Below, one piece after another: positions 17,561 to 26,610 of a stretch of DNA of 55,377 nt; position 1 is the first letter of the stretch; each line of letters begins with the position of its first letter. Both the position numbers and the translations under genes were made by a program. Source of the DNA: an uncultured Telmatospirillum sp. (GTDB taxonomy: Bacteria; Pseudomonadota; Alphaproteobacteria; Rhodospirillales; Magnetospirillaceae). The DNA is taken from contig CAIOJO010000121.1 of NCBI GenBank assembly GCA_903858635.1, positions 1-55,377 of the forward strand, read 5' to 3'. Below the pieces are notes generated by a model. It saw only the letters and a list, made by a program, of their open reading frames with translations. It was not told where the DNA came from and searched no databases.

Positions 17561-19315
17561 ATGAAAATAAGATTCTTGTCTGGGGCGGCGGCAGGCATTG
17601 CGTTGCTGACGGTGTCAGTGGCCGGTCCAGTCATGGCCGCGCCGGTGACCGACGAAATGATACTGAATGCCGGCTCCGATACCGGCAGCGTCGTGACCTA
17701 TGGCGGGAATTTGCAGGGGCAACGCTTCAGCAAATTGGCCGACATCAATTCGACCAACGTCAAGGACATGGTTCCGGTGTGGTCCTTCTCGTTCGGCGGG
17801 GAAAAGCAGCGCGGTCAAGAAGCCCAACCCCTGGTCGCCGATGGCGTCATCTATGTCACGGCCTCCTACTCGCGGCTGTTCGCCGTCGACGCCAAGACCG
17901 GCAGCAAGCTGTGGGAGTACGACGCGCAATTGCCGGATGGCATCATGCCCTGTTGCGACGTGATCAATCGCGGCGCCGCTCTTTACGGCGACATGGTCTA
18001 TTTTGGCACGCTGGATGCGAAGCTAATTGCGCTCGACCGCGCCACCGGCAAGGTCGTCTGGAAGAAGACCGTCGAAGACTACCAAGCCGGATATTCAATT
18101 ACCGCAGCGCCGATCGTGGTCAAGGGCAAGATCATCGTCACGCCGGCCGGCGGCGAATTCGGCGTCGTCGGCAAGGTCTTTGCCTATGACGCGAAGACCG
18201 GCGACGTGGTCTGGTCGCGGCCGTTCGTCGAGGGCCATATGGGGACCCTCAACGGCAAAGAAAGCACCATGACCGGCAAGAAGAACGCCAGCTGGCCAGG
18301 TGATCTTTGGAAGACCGGCGGATCCACGGCGTGGAATGGCTGCACCTACGATCCGGACACCAACCTGCTTCTCTGCGGCACCGGCAATCCGGGCCCGTGG
18401 AATTCTCACAACCGTCCCGGTGACAACCTGTATTCGGCTTCGGCTGTCGCGGTCGATGCCGACACCGGCGAAATCAAATGGCATGTGCAGCACACCCCGA
18501 ACGACGGCTGGGACTTCGACTCCATGCCGGCGATCGTCTCGTTCGACATGAACAAGGACGGCAAGACCCTCAAGGCCGCCGCCCATTTCGATAAGAATGG
18601 CTTTGCCTATGTCTACGACCGGACAAACGGCAAATTGGACGGCGCCTATCCCTTCGTTTCCAAGATAACTTGGGCGACCGGCGTCGATCTCAAGACGGGC
18701 CGGCCAAACATGGTTGCCGAGAATCGCCCGGGTCCGGCCGCGGCCGATGGCAGCAAAGGGAAGTCGGTTTTCACGGCGCCGTCGTTCCTGGGCGGCAACA
18801 ACTGGAACCCTCCGGCGTACAGCAAGGACACGGGTTTGTTCTATGTTCCGGCCAATGAATGGGGCATGGATATTTGGAACGAAGGCATCACGTACAAGAA
18901 GGGGGCCGCCTATCTGGGGGCCGGCTTCACCATCAAGCCGCTGTATCCGGACTATATCGGCGCCTTGCGGGCGTTCGATCCGGCCACCGGAAAGATCGTC
19001 TGGGAACAGAAGAACAAGGCTCCCTTGTGGGGTGGCGTGCTCGCCACGGCCGGCAACCTGGTCTTCACCGGAACGCCTGAGGGCTTCCTGAAGGCCTACG
19101 ACGCCAAGACCGGCCAGGAGCTTTGGAAGTTCCAGACGGGATCCGGCGTCATCGGTTCGCCGATCACCTGGCAGCAGGACGGCGAGCAATATATCGCAAC
19201 CGTCTCGGGTTGGGGTGGTGCCGTTCCCTTGTGGGGTGGCGAGGTTGCCAAAGTGACCAAGAACTTGACGCAAGGCGGCAGCCTGTGGGTGTTCAAGCTG
19301 CCCAAGAGGACCTGA
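17561..19315 (+). CDS. PQQ-dependent alcohol dehydrogenase, lanthanide type (PedH/ExaF-like)
   Basis: The 584-residue protein has a signal peptide (cleavage near MAA) and an eight-bladed quinoprotein propeller with repeated AxDAxTGxxxW tryptophan-docking motifs. The vicinal disulfide is C131-C132. Metal/PQQ ligands by family alignment are E199, N276 (GTGNP) and catalytic D318. The residue two positions on is Asp (D320, WDFD). That extra Asp marks lanthanide-dependent XoxF, ExaF and PedH, whereas calcium enzymes carry Ala, Ser or Thr. There is no C-terminal cytochrome domain, so electrons go to a separate cytochrome, probably PedF. It acts in the periplasm oxidising primary alcohols and perhaps aldehydes. 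The pedA1-C system nearby supports the lanthanide reading. The sequence after WDFD (SMPAIV) differs from the usual GNNE. Confidence 0.93.
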   Translation: MKIRFLSGAAAGIALLTVSVAGPVMAAPVTDEMILNAGSDTGSVVTYGGNLQGQRFSKLADINSTNVKDMVPVWSFSFGGEKQRGQEAQPLVADGVIYVTASYSRLFAVDAKTGSKLWEYDAQLPDGIMPCCDVINRGAALYGDMVYFGTLDAKLIALDRATGKVVWKKTVEDYQAGYSITAAPIVVKGKIIVTPAGGEFGVVGKVFAYDAKTGDVVWSRPFVEGHMGTLNGKESTMTGKKNASWPGDLWKTGGSTAWNGCTYDPDTNLLLCGTGNPGPWNSHNRPGDNLYSASAVAVDADTGEIKWHVQHTPNDGWDFDSMPAIVSFDMNKDGKTLKAAAHFDKNGFAYVYDRTNGKLDGAYPFVSKITWATGVDLKTGRPNMVAENRPGPAAADGSKGKSVFTAPSFLGGNNWNPPAYSKDTGLFYVPANEWGMDIWNEGITYKKGAAYLGAGFTIKPLYPDYIGALRAFDPATGKIVWEQKNKAPLWGGVLATAGNLVFTGTPEGFLKAYDAKTGQELWKFQTGSGVIGSPITWQQDGEQYIATVSGWGGAVPLWGGEVAKVTKNLTQGGSLWVFKLPKRT

Positions 19316-19323
19316 CGGCCAAA

Positions 19324-19376
19324 CCATAGCGGCCGGCTGCAGGGCGAGAGGTGCGCGCCCTGCAGCCGGTCTATGG
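19324..19376 (+). terminator. Long hairpin after the alcohol dehydrogenase gene
   Basis: CCGGCTGCAGGGC (19333-19345) pairs perfectly with GCCCTGCAGCCGG (19357-19369), and flanking CCATAG (19324-19329) pairs with CTATGG (19371-19376). No T-run follows. It may act as an attenuator or an mRNA 3' stabiliser that raises dehydrogenase expression above that of the downstream genes. Confidence 0.55.
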
Positions 19377-19440
19377 CACCACGATCGACACCGGATCAGA
19401 GCTTCGAGCCGAAGAAGCCAACGACCTCGGAGGAACCAAG

Positions 19441-20385
19441 ATGAGAGTCACCAAGCGCTTCGCTGTTGCCGCCTGCGTCGCGGCCACATTCCTGTGGGCG
19501 CTCCCGGCTGGGGCGGTAGATTGGAATGCCGTTCAAGGCAGGGACATCACCCTGTTCTATCCCGGCCAGGCATCGTGGGAATGGGTGCTGACCCCGACCG
19601 ACCACAGCGGTGCCGCGTTGTTCAAGGAGGGCAAGAACTGCAACGAGTGCCATGACGTGGATGGCAAGAGCGAGGCGCCGATGATGGGCGACAAGATCGT
19701 CACCGGCAAAAAGCTCGAGCCGTCGCCGATCGCCGGAAAGCCTGGTTCGATTGTCGCCAACGTAAAGATGACTCACGATGCCGACAGCTTTTATGCGCGC
19801 TTCGAGTTCCAGAATCCGCCGACGGTCGGCGAGCAAATGGCCCCCGATGAAGTCAAGGTCACGATGATGCTGAGCGATGGCAAAGTCGAAGAAGCGAAAC
19901 GGGCCGGGTGTTGGGCGGCCTGCCATGACGACTTGGCCACCATGCCGAGTGCTCCGGAGGGCAGGGCGATAACGAAATATCTGATGCGGTCACGGGTCAA
20001 GATGACCCGCCAAGGCGGTCCCGACGTCAAGCCGGCCGACGATCTGAAAGCGATGCGGGGGGATGGCCAAGTGCTCGAATACTGGCAGGCTGCGCTGAAC
20101 GACGGTAAGCCGGCCAAGGCGTCCGAAGGTTATGTCCTTGGCAGCCGCGAATTCAAGCGTTCCAAGGTGGTCACCGCAGAAAGCCAGTTCGAGAACGGCA
20201 AATGGGTGGTGGTATTGAGCCGTAAGCTGGTCGCCGGCGCCCCCTATACGGACCTTGTTGCGGGCCACAGCTATATGGTCGGCTTCGCTATTCACGGCGG
20301 CTACGCCGCGCGCCGCTACCATTGGGTGTCGTTCGAGAAGACGATGATGCTGGACAACGGCGAAAGTAATTTCGTCGCAAAATGA
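19441..20385 (+). CDS. Periplasmic c-haem / ethylbenzene-dehydrogenase-like haem protein
   Basis: The 314-residue protein has a signal peptide (cleavage near GAVDW), a cytochrome c motif C67-x2-C70-H71 (CNECH) and a domain related to the haem-binding subunit of ethylbenzene and DMSO-reductase-type dehydrogenases (EB_dh). A second CWAACH (C157, C161, H162) has three residues between the cysteines, an unusual haem-like motif that might instead be a disulfide. It could pass electrons from the quinoprotein or act as a redox sensor; no fixed function is known. GGAGG lies just before ATG 19441. The frame is open further upstream, but that part overlaps the dehydrogenase hairpin. Confidence 0.75.
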   Translation: MRVTKRFAVAACVAATFLWALPAGAVDWNAVQGRDITLFYPGQASWEWVLTPTDHSGAALFKEGKNCNECHDVDGKSEAPMMGDKIVTGKKLEPSPIAGKPGSIVANVKMTHDADSFYARFEFQNPPTVGEQMAPDEVKVTMMLSDGKVEEAKRAGCWAACHDDLATMPSAPEGRAITKYLMRSRVKMTRQGGPDVKPADDLKAMRGDGQVLEYWQAALNDGKPAKASEGYVLGSREFKRSKVVTAESQFENGKWVVVLSRKLVAGAPYTDLVAGHSYMVGFAIHGGYAARRYHWVSFEKTMMLDNGESNFVAK

Positions 20386-20515
20386 GCCGTGCCGGGTCGG
20401 CAGGTGCGCCGGCGCCGCGCTGCTCGGGAGGGTCTGCCTCGTACTTAGGTCGTAGATACCACTGCCGTTCGCCGATGGTACCGTTCATCCGGTTGCCGCG
20501 AAGTAAAGGCCGTGT

Positions 20516-21661
20516 GTGCATATGGGGATGGCTTATATATTACTGGTTTTTGCGGCGCTGTTGGCAATACAACCGGCTCGTGCCGGCGAGATCGTTACTA
20601 TCGGAGTCCTGGCGTTCGAGCCTGACGACTCTCGATCCAAAGCTCCCGCCGATGAAGGGGCGATGGGTGCCCGTCTTGCCATCGAAGACAACAACGCGAC
20701 CGGCCGTTTTACCGGCCAGAAATTCACTCTGATCGAACGGAAGATCCCCCGCCAGGCTGATCCGGCCGAGGCTTCCCGGCGCCTAGAGGCGCAGGGAGCC
20801 TCCTTCATCGTGTCGCTCCTCGACGCGGCGGCTGTGGTCAAGGCGGCCGAAAGCGGCCTGCCGCTGTTCAATGCTGCCGCCCCCGACGAGAGGCTGCGCA
20901 ACGAGGATTGCCGTCCCAACCTGCTGCATGTCTTGCCGGACCGCGCCATGCTGGCCGACGGGCTGGCCCAATACCTCATCAAGAAACGCTGGAACAAGTG
21001 GTTTCTGGCCTTTGGGTCGGGTGAGGCCGACGCGGCCTATGCCCAGGCCATCCGCCGAGCGGCCCGACATTTTGGCGCTCACATCGTCACCGAGCGTTCG
21101 TGGGACTTCGGCACCGACAGCAAGCCAGAAACCGAGGTTCCCGTCTTTACGCAAGGCGCGGATTATGACGTCGTCGTGGTTGCCGACGAAGCGAATGCGT
21201 TCGGTGATCTTCTGCCGTATCGACTGTGGTTCCCCCGTCCGGTGGTCGGTACGCAAGGACTGGTCGCCAAGGGATGGGATGCCTCGGCGGAGGATTGGGG
21301 GGCCATCCAGCTACAGAACCGGTTTGTCCGGCTGGCCAAGCGCCCGATGACGTCGATCGATTATGCCGCCTGGATCGCCGTGCGCGCTGTCGGCGAGGCC
21401 GCTGCTCGCACCAAGTCGACGGACCCCAAGGTCTTGCGCCACGCCCTATCGGCGCCAGACTTCTCGGTGGCCGGATTCAAAGGTCGCCAACTCAGTTTTC
21501 GCGAGTGGGACGGGCAACTGCGCCAGCCCATCTTCCTGGCCGCGGCGAATGGACTGATCGCGGTGTCTCCGCAGGATGGATTCATGCATCCGACCACGGA
21601 TCTCGACACTTTGGGCACCGACAGACCGGAGACGAAATGCAAGATGGTGCGCCCGCAATGA
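20516..21661 (+). CDS. pedA1: ABC substrate-binding protein of PQQ alcohol system (PedA1-like)
   Basis: The product has a signal peptide ending near ARA and a branched-chain-amino-acid-type periplasmic binding fold. It resembles the family encoded with PQQ alcohol dehydrogenases (PQQ_ABC_bind). In Pseudomonas putida the pedA1A2BC ABC system is needed for lanthanide-dependent growth on alcohols. GTG at 20516 follows AAAGG by six bases; in-frame ATGs at 20522 and 20528 are alternatives. The stop overlaps the next start (ATGA). The promoter gap 20386-20515 contains ACTTAGGTC, a weak relative of the locus boxes. Confidence 0.85.
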   Translation: MHMGMAYILLVFAALLAIQPARAGEIVTIGVLAFEPDDSRSKAPADEGAMGARLAIEDNNATGRFTGQKFTLIERKIPRQADPAEASRRLEAQGASFIVSLLDAAAVVKAAESGLPLFNAAAPDERLRNEDCRPNLLHVLPDRAMLADGLAQYLIKKRWNKWFLAFGSGEADAAYAQAIRRAARHFGAHIVTERSWDFGTDSKPETEVPVFTQGADYDVVVVADEANAFGDLLPYRLWFPRPVVGTQGLVAKGWDASAEDWGAIQLQNRFVRLAKRPMTSIDYAAWIAVRAVGEAAARTKSTDPKVLRHALSAPDFSVAGFKGRQLSFREWDGQLRQPIFLAAANGLIAVSPQDGFMHPTTDLDTLGTDRPETKCKMVRPQ

Positions 21662-22635
21662 CCCAGCGAACGAAGTTCCTGCCGATCCTTGTCGCTTCTG
21701 CCACGCTTTGGGCGCCATTGAGCGCCCGGGCCTATACCGCCTACGTGTCGAATGAAAAAGACAATACCATCTCGATCATCGACACAGAAAAGATGGTGGT
21801 GACCGAGACGATCAAGGTCGGCCAGCAGCCACGGGGTATCTTGCTGTCGCCCGACAAGACAAAGCTTTATATTTGCGCGTCCAGCGACGACACGATCCAG
21901 GTATTTGACACGGCGTTACGTAAGGTCGTGCAGAATCTTCCATCGGGCGAGGATCCTGAGACCTTTGCCATCTCCCCCGATGGAAAGCTGATTTATGTCT
22001 CCAACGAGAACAGCAACGGCGTTTCCGTCATCGATGTGGAGAAGCGAACGGTCGTGGCCCAGTTCGACGTCGGCGTCGAGCCCGAGGGGATGGCGGTCAG
22101 CCCCGACGGCAAACTCGCCGTCAATACGTCGGAGACGACGTCGATGGTGCACTGGATCGACACCGCAACCAACACGGTGATCGACAACACGCTGGTGGGG
22201 CAACGGCCGCGGGTCGCCGTCTTCAACGCCGACGGGACCAAGCTGTGGGTGTCGTCGGAGATCGGCGGTACCGTCACGGTCATTGACGTGGCGACGCGCA
22301 AGGTGGTCCGCAACATCGGCTTTGCCGTCAAGGGCGTGTCCAAGGACAGGGTTCAGCCGGTCGGCATCCGCATGACCGGCGATGGCAAATGGGTTTTCGT
22401 CGCGTTGGGGCCGGCCAATCACGTCGCCGTCGTCGATCCCCGCAGCTTCGAGGTCAAAGGCTACATCCTGGTCGGTCAGCGGGTCTGGCAGATGGCTTTC
22501 ACCCCCGACGAGAAGCAACTCTATACCACGAATGGCATCAGCGGTGACGTGACGGTAATCGACGTCGCCAGGCTGACGCCGCTCAAATCGATCAAAGTGG
22601 GGCGCTATCCCTGGGGCGTGGCAATCCGCCCATGA
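21658..22635 (+). CDS. pedA2: YVTN beta-propeller protein of PQQ alcohol system (PedA2-like)
   Basis: The 325-residue protein has a signal peptide (cleavage near ARAYT) followed by about seven YVTN/NHL-like repeats such as TAYVSNEKDNTISIIDT and KLIYVSNENSNGVSVIDV. It matches the PQQ-dependent catabolism-associated beta-propeller that always accompanies this ABC system. It is periplasmic and may serve as an extra binding component. It overlaps both neighbours by four bases, so the four genes are one translational unit. Confidence 0.87.
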   Translation: MTQRTKFLPILVASATLWAPLSARAYTAYVSNEKDNTISIIDTEKMVVTETIKVGQQPRGILLSPDKTKLYICASSDDTIQVFDTALRKVVQNLPSGEDPETFAISPDGKLIYVSNENSNGVSVIDVEKRTVVAQFDVGVEPEGMAVSPDGKLAVNTSETTSMVHWIDTATNTVIDNTLVGQRPRVAVFNADGTKLWVSSEIGGTVTVIDVATRKVVRNIGFAVKGVSKDRVQPVGIRMTGDGKWVFVALGPANHVAVVDPRSFEVKGYILVGQRVWQMAFTPDEKQLYTTNGISGDVTVIDVARLTPLKSIKVGRYPWGVAIRP

Positions 22636-23366
22636 CCCCGGCATTGGAGGTCAGTGGAGTCAGCTATCGGTTCGGCGAGCGGCTTGCCCTCGACAGCGTC
22701 TCCTTCACCGTGGAGGTGGCGACCTTCACCGCCCTGTTGGGACCGAACGGCGCCGGGAAGACCACTCTGTTCGCCCTTGCCAGCCGTCTGTTCGATTGTT
22801 CGGAAGGGACGATTCGCATCTTCGGCGGCGACCTTCGACGGCATCCAGGCGCCGCCCTGGCCCGCCTCGGCGTGGTGTTCCAGGACCAGACGCTGGATCT
22901 CGACCTGACCGTGGTTCAGAACCTTCGCTATGCCGCTGCCTTGCACGGCCTCGGGCACCGTGACGCCGCCCGGCGGATCGAGCGGGAGCTGTCGCGGCTC
23001 GGCTTGGCCGAACGCCGGAATGAGAAGGCGCGTCGCCTGAACGGCGGGCACCGCCGCCGGATCGAGATCGCCCGGGCGCTGATGCACGAGCCGGCATTGT
23101 TGCTGCTCGACGAGCCGACCGTGGGCTTGGACGTGCCTACCCGGCGCGACTTGATCGATCAGGTGCATCGCCTCTGTCGCGACGATGGCATCGCCGTGTT
23201 GTGGGCCACGCATCTGGTCGACGAACTCGATCCCGTTCTGGACCGCATCGTGCTGCTGCACCGCGGGCAGGTGCGGGCGCAGGGACGCGCCGACGAGGTG
23301 CTGGCGGCAGCCGGAACCGCCGATCTTCGATGTCTCTTCGATGATCCGGCGACGGTCGCGCCATGA
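22632..23366 (+). CDS. pedB: ABC ATP-binding protein of PQQ alcohol system (PedB-like)
   Basis: The 244-residue ATPase has Walker A GPNGAGKTT, Q-loop VVFQDQTLD, Walker B LLLLDEPTVGLD and H-loop WATHL. The signature reads LNGGHRR rather than LSGGQ/LSGGM. It belongs with the ABC-2 permease that follows and the two periplasmic proteins before it. The ATPase-plus-ABC-2 type is usually an exporter class, although the Pseudomonas system is linked genetically to lanthanide uptake. Confidence 0.87.
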   Translation: MTPALEVSGVSYRFGERLALDSVSFTVEVATFTALLGPNGAGKTTLFALASRLFDCSEGTIRIFGGDLRRHPGAALARLGVVFQDQTLDLDLTVVQNLRYAAALHGLGHRDAARRIERELSRLGLAERRNEKARRLNGGHRRRIEIARALMHEPALLLLDEPTVGLDVPTRRDLIDQVHRLCRDDGIAVLWATHLVDELDPVLDRIVLLHRGQVRAQGRADEVLAAAGTADLRCLFDDPATVAP

Positions 23367-24151
23367 AATGGCTGATTTGCCTTTACGGCATCATCTGGCG
23401 CGAGCTGTTGCGCTTCTTCAGTCAGCGCAGCCGGTTCTTCGGCGCCCTGGTGCGACCGCTGATCTGGCTGCTGGTTTTCGCCACCGGGTTTCGGGCGGCC
23501 CTCGGGCTGGCCATTGTACCGCCTTACGAGACCTACATCCCTTACAGCATCTACATTGTGCCGGGATTGGTCGGCATGGTGCAATTGTTCAATGCCATGC
23601 AGAGCTCGCTCTCAATGGTCTATGACCGCGAGATGGGAAGCATGCGGGCCCTGCTTACCAGCCCGCTGCCTCGCTGGTACTTGATCTCGTGCAAGCTGCT
23701 GGCGGGTATCGTCGTCTCGATTCTGCAGGTCTACGCATTCCTCGGCATCGCCTGGGCATTCGACGATGCCATACCGACGCTGGGCTACGTGACGGTGCTG
23801 CCGGCGCTCATTGCCAACGGCGTGTTGCTCGGCGGCTTGGGTCTGTTGCTGTCGTCGCTGATACGCCAGCTCGAGAACTTCGCCGGCGTCATGAACTTCG
23901 TCGTTTTCCCCGTGTTTTTTCTGTCGACCGCACTCTATCCCTTGTGGAAGATCCGCGAAGGCAGTGACCTTCTTGCCGATATCTGCGCCCTCAATCCATT
24001 CACCTATGGCGTCGAGTTGGTGCGTTTCGCCTTTTACGGCCAACTCGATCCGGTCTCGGCGGCTGTGGTCGTCGTGGCCGGCGCTGTCTTGCTCGGCTGC
24101 GCCATCGTCGGGTACAGCCCGAGCCGCGGCCTCATCCGCCGCAAGACCTGA
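23363..24151 (+). CDS. pedC: ABC-2 permease of PQQ alcohol system (PedC-like)
   Basis: The 262-residue membrane protein has about six helices and the ABC-2 family layout, with the MGSMRALLTSPLPRWYL loop and a late NPFTYGVELVRFA segment. It overlaps pedB by four bases and closes the pedA1-pedA2-pedB-pedC operon. A pair of hairpins follows before the convergent outer-membrane gene. Confidence 0.87.
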   Translation: MKWLICLYGIIWRELLRFFSQRSRFFGALVRPLIWLLVFATGFRAALGLAIVPPYETYIPYSIYIVPGLVGMVQLFNAMQSSLSMVYDREMGSMRALLTSPLPRWYLISCKLLAGIVVSILQVYAFLGIAWAFDDAIPTLGYVTVLPALIANGVLLGGLGLLLSSLIRQLENFAGVMNFVVFPVFFLSTALYPLWKIREGSDLLADICALNPFTYGVELVRFAFYGQLDPVSAAVVVVAGAVLLGCAIVGYSPSRGLIRRKT

Positions 24152-24178
24152 TAAGTCGTTCCCTCAGCTGACAAAGAA

Positions 24179-24272
24179 GCCGGGCGACGTTGCCGACGCC
24201 CGGCAGGTGGGGAGGAGACAGAAGAAGGGGTCTGAAAGCGCAGGGAAGCTCCGCTGCCGGCTGTCAGACCCC
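24179..24272. terminator. Two hairpins between convergent genes
   Basis: GCCGGGCG (24179-24186) pairs with CGCCCGGC (24197-24204). GGGGTCTGA (24227-24235) pairs with TCAGACCCC (24264-24272) around an inner AGCG/CGCT stem. They fill the gap between pedC and the minus-strand outer-membrane gene and probably end both transcripts. Neither has a clear T-run. Confidence 0.55.
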
Positions 24273-24301
24273 GCATATCCTCTTGCAGCAGGCAAAAGGA
24301 A

Positions 24302-25252
24302 TCAGGACTTCGGGTTCCATAAGGGAACGATGAAGCGCAGGAAGAAACGGGTATCCTCGCCGCCGAGAAGGTGGCCTCCCGAGGCCATCACGTCGTGGGT
24401 CAAGTAGGTCTGCACCGTCAGCGGCCCGAAGCCATAGCCCGCAAAGGCGCCCAATGCGAACTGCTGATTGCCTCGCAGGTTGTCGCTGGTGTGGCTTACA
24501 TCGGTCGCATAATAGGCGACCGGACCCAAATCCCACTTGCCGAAGGACTTCAAAGCCGCCATGTCGACATTGAGGTAGTCGGCCCGCTGACAGGAGACAA
24601 TGGCACAGCTTTTGCCCGCGCCGTTCGTCTGGGTGCGGTCATTCGTCGAGCTGCTGGTGCCATAGATGGCGTGAGCAGTCAGGTTGTAGCCATCGGCAAG
24701 GTAGGTCAACGCGGCGCGTTCGTTGAACGTCCACACGTTATTGGTGGCGTTGGCATAAGAAAAGCCGGGCTGGTTGACCGGCCCGTAGCCGCCGACGAAA
24801 TTGCTGAAATGGAAGCCGTTGCCCAGGTTCCAGGCCTCGCCGATCAACAGGGCCGGGTTGTATTGACCGGCCGAGCCGCCGAACGGCTTGTTGCTCCCCA
24901 AGCCCTTCGAGTCGACGACGGCCTCGGGCAAGGCGCCATAGGCCTCGACATGGCCGCCAAAGAGATCCCAAGGCGTCGACCAGGCGAACACGGGAATGTT
25001 CACCAAGACATCCAAGGTGTCATTTTTCGTGCCATTCTTGCTGATGCCCGGATTGTGGACGATGCTCGCCGTGTTGACGAAATAGACGCCTTCCGGCAGG
25101 GCCGCGCCGAGGGCCAGGCCAATGGTCTCGCCCGCTTCGGTGACCGGACCATTCGAGGTGCCGGCGCCGCCAGCGAACGCCGGTGTGCTCAAGGCGAGCA
25201 GCGAGACCGCAGCAGCACCGGTAGTGGACAGGAGCGCTGTTTTTAATTTCAT
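24302..25252 (-). CDS. Outer-membrane beta-barrel transporter (MetA-pathway phenol-degradation type)
   Basis: The 316-residue protein has a signal peptide (cleavage near AFA/GG) followed by alternating aromatic beta-strand repeats and a terminal FFLRFIVPLW strand. It resembles the Phenol_MetA_deg/transporter family found beside aromatic and alcohol degradation genes. It probably lets hydrophobic substrates cross the outer membrane. The start at 25252 follows GGAGG; the frame extends upstream to 25324 without signal-peptide character. Two cysteines (CAIVSC) may form a loop disulfide. Placement beside the quinoprotein block suggests alcohol uptake. Confidence 0.75.
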   Translation of the reverse strand: MKLKTALLSTTGAAAVSLLALSTPAFAGGAGTSNGPVTEAGETIGLALGAALPEGVYFVNTASIVHNPGISKNGTKNDTLDVLVNIPVFAWSTPWDLFGGHVEAYGALPEAVVDSKGLGSNKPFGGSAGQYNPALLIGEAWNLGNGFHFSNFVGGYGPVNQPGFSYANATNNVWTFNERAALTYLADGYNLTAHAIYGTSSSTNDRTQTNGAGKSCAIVSCQRADYLNVDMAALKSFGKWDLGPVAYYATDVSHTSDNLRGNQQFALGAFAGYGFGPLTVQTYLTHDVMASGGHLLGGEDTRFFLRFIVPLWNPKS

Positions 25253-25634
25253 GGGTCGTTCCTCCAATATTCCATTAACATTCGAAAAACTCGTCGCGTC
25301 GCAGACGCGAGATTCGCCTTGCAAACATGGCCAAGCCTTCGATAGAGCTGAAGTCTAATTAATGTTGCCAAAAGATGTATTTTGTACATTCGGCCAATGT
25401 TGCGTAAATATCGCAGTTCTGATAAAACTGCATCAGTTGCCGTATCTTGTACCAAAGTATATGTGCTGCGGCACGAAGCGGATGGGGCTCTGCAGTTCAT
25501 TAACCCCTCTGTTCATTCTTCCCGTTCGCGGGGACGGAACGGGCACCCCGGACGATTGATATGAAGCCACTTCGAGAGGCTGATTCGACTTTGGTTGCAT
25601 TGGCTGCGGCCGGTTTGCGGTCCAGCATGGTGTG
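25253..25634. promoter_or_regulatory. Divergent region between outer-membrane gene and tonB
   Basis: This 382-base, relatively AT-rich region has no gene. It holds two copies of the locus box: GTACCAAAGTATAT on the plus strand (25449-25462) and ACCAAAGTCGAAT on the minus strand (25595 to 25583). Promoters for both flanking genes should lie here. Confidence 0.45.
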
Positions 25635-26378
25635 ATGGATTCTGTCTCGCCCGAGGATATCCGCCGACGCACTCGGTCCGTCTTGCCGGGCGGATTCGCC
25701 CTGGTCTTGTCTTCGGCGGTTCATGCGGCGGTGCTGCCGCTGATCGGTGCGGCTTGGACAACGCGGGAGGATCCCGACCCCGCGGCCATCGAAGTGACGC
25801 TGGCCTGGATGCCGCCGCCCGCCGTCGACGAGGCGAGTCCAGCGGCTGCCGATCCGAGGGTGGCGTCCGCGACGCCGGATGCCACCGCGGCCCCGCCGCA
25901 AACCACCCAGCCGCCGAAGCCGAAGCCGGTGGCACGGAGTCACCCGGCCGCCCCGCCAAGGGCCATCATATCGTCGACGGGGGCGGCACCCGCCGTGGAC
26001 AGCCACGCGGCACCGGTCGCAGACGTGGCTCCCACAATGGCGAGTGTGGCCCCGGTGGTGATCGCTGCCAATCCGCAGCCGGCCAGGGCCGAAATGCTGG
26101 CCCGCTATTCGAGCGAGTTGCTCGAGCGGCTGGAACGGCACAAGAATTATCCCGTGCTTTCGCAGCGTCGCGGCGAGGAGGGCACGATAACGGTTCGCCT
26201 GACCTTGGCCGAGGACGGGCGCCTGCTTGGGGTGGAGCCGATGGGGGAGGGTCCCCCCCGCTTGGTGGAAGCCTCGCTGGCGGCGGTGCAGGAAGCCGCT
26301 CCGTTTCCGCCGCTGCCGGCCGAATTGGGGTCGCGACAGGCCGTATTCAGCCTGCCGATTACCTATCGGTTGCGGTGA
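25635..26378 (+). CDS. TonB-family energy transducer
   Basis: The 247-residue protein has one N-terminal membrane anchor (about 19-40), a Pro/Ala-rich periplasmic spacer with PPKPKPV, and a C-terminal TonB domain with the YPVLSQRRGEEGTITVRL segment. It transmits proton-motive force to TonB-dependent receptors. No exbB or exbD is present in the window, so it must borrow those subunits. A GTG codon directly before the ATG (25632) is an alternative start. The two receptors downstream are its probable partners. Confidence 0.85.
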   Translation: MDSVSPEDIRRRTRSVLPGGFALVLSSAVHAAVLPLIGAAWTTREDPDPAAIEVTLAWMPPPAVDEASPAAADPRVASATPDATAAPPQTTQPPKPKPVARSHPAAPPRAIISSTGAAPAVDSHAAPVADVAPTMASVAPVVIAANPQPARAEMLARYSSELLERLERHKNYPVLSQRRGEEGTITVRLTLAEDGRLLGVEPMGEGPPRLVEASLAAVQEAAPFPPLPAELGSRQAVFSLPITYRLR

Positions 26379-26422
26379 ACCGACGGGATGCCGCTAAAGA
26401 GGGGCGCAACGGGTTGGCTCTT

Positions 26423-26485
26423 TCGTCATTGCCGGGCTTGACCCGGCAATCCATGGCCCCCGGGTCAAGCCCCGGGGGTTGACGA
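26423..26485. repeat. Palindromic dispersed-repeat-like element
   Basis: The element is bounded by TCGTCA and TGACGA and contains two hairpins: TTGCCGGG/CCCGGCAA and CCCCCGGG/CCGGGGG separated by short loops. Its core resembles the intergenic palindromes scattered in many alphaproteobacterial genomes. I see only one copy in this window. It may terminate or stabilise tonB mRNA. Confidence 0.6.
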
Positions 26486-26518
26486 GAACGAGTATGAGTC
26501 CGCGTGAATGCAACTTTT

Positions 26519-26536
26519 CTAAGACCAAAGTAGAAT
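26519..26536 (+). promoter_or_regulatory. ACCAAAGT-type box upstream of receptor operon
   Basis: CTAAGACCAAAGTAGAAT lies 75 bases before the TonB receptor start. Its first 13 bases are identical to the box upstream of pedF at 15869. This suggests that the receptor/flavoprotein operon is co-regulated with alcohol oxidation. Confidence 0.5.
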
Positions 26537-26610
26537 AGGTGCTGGGCGGAACTTCCTGATTATATGACTGCTGCGGCGTCTGTTCAAAAAAGAATCCAAG
26601 CCGGGGGGAC

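Noticed and set aside
26379-26610. Cobalamin riboswitch upstream of the first TonB receptor
   Set aside because: No B12-box-like sequence is visible; the region is filled by a palindromic repeat and the ACCAAAGT box.
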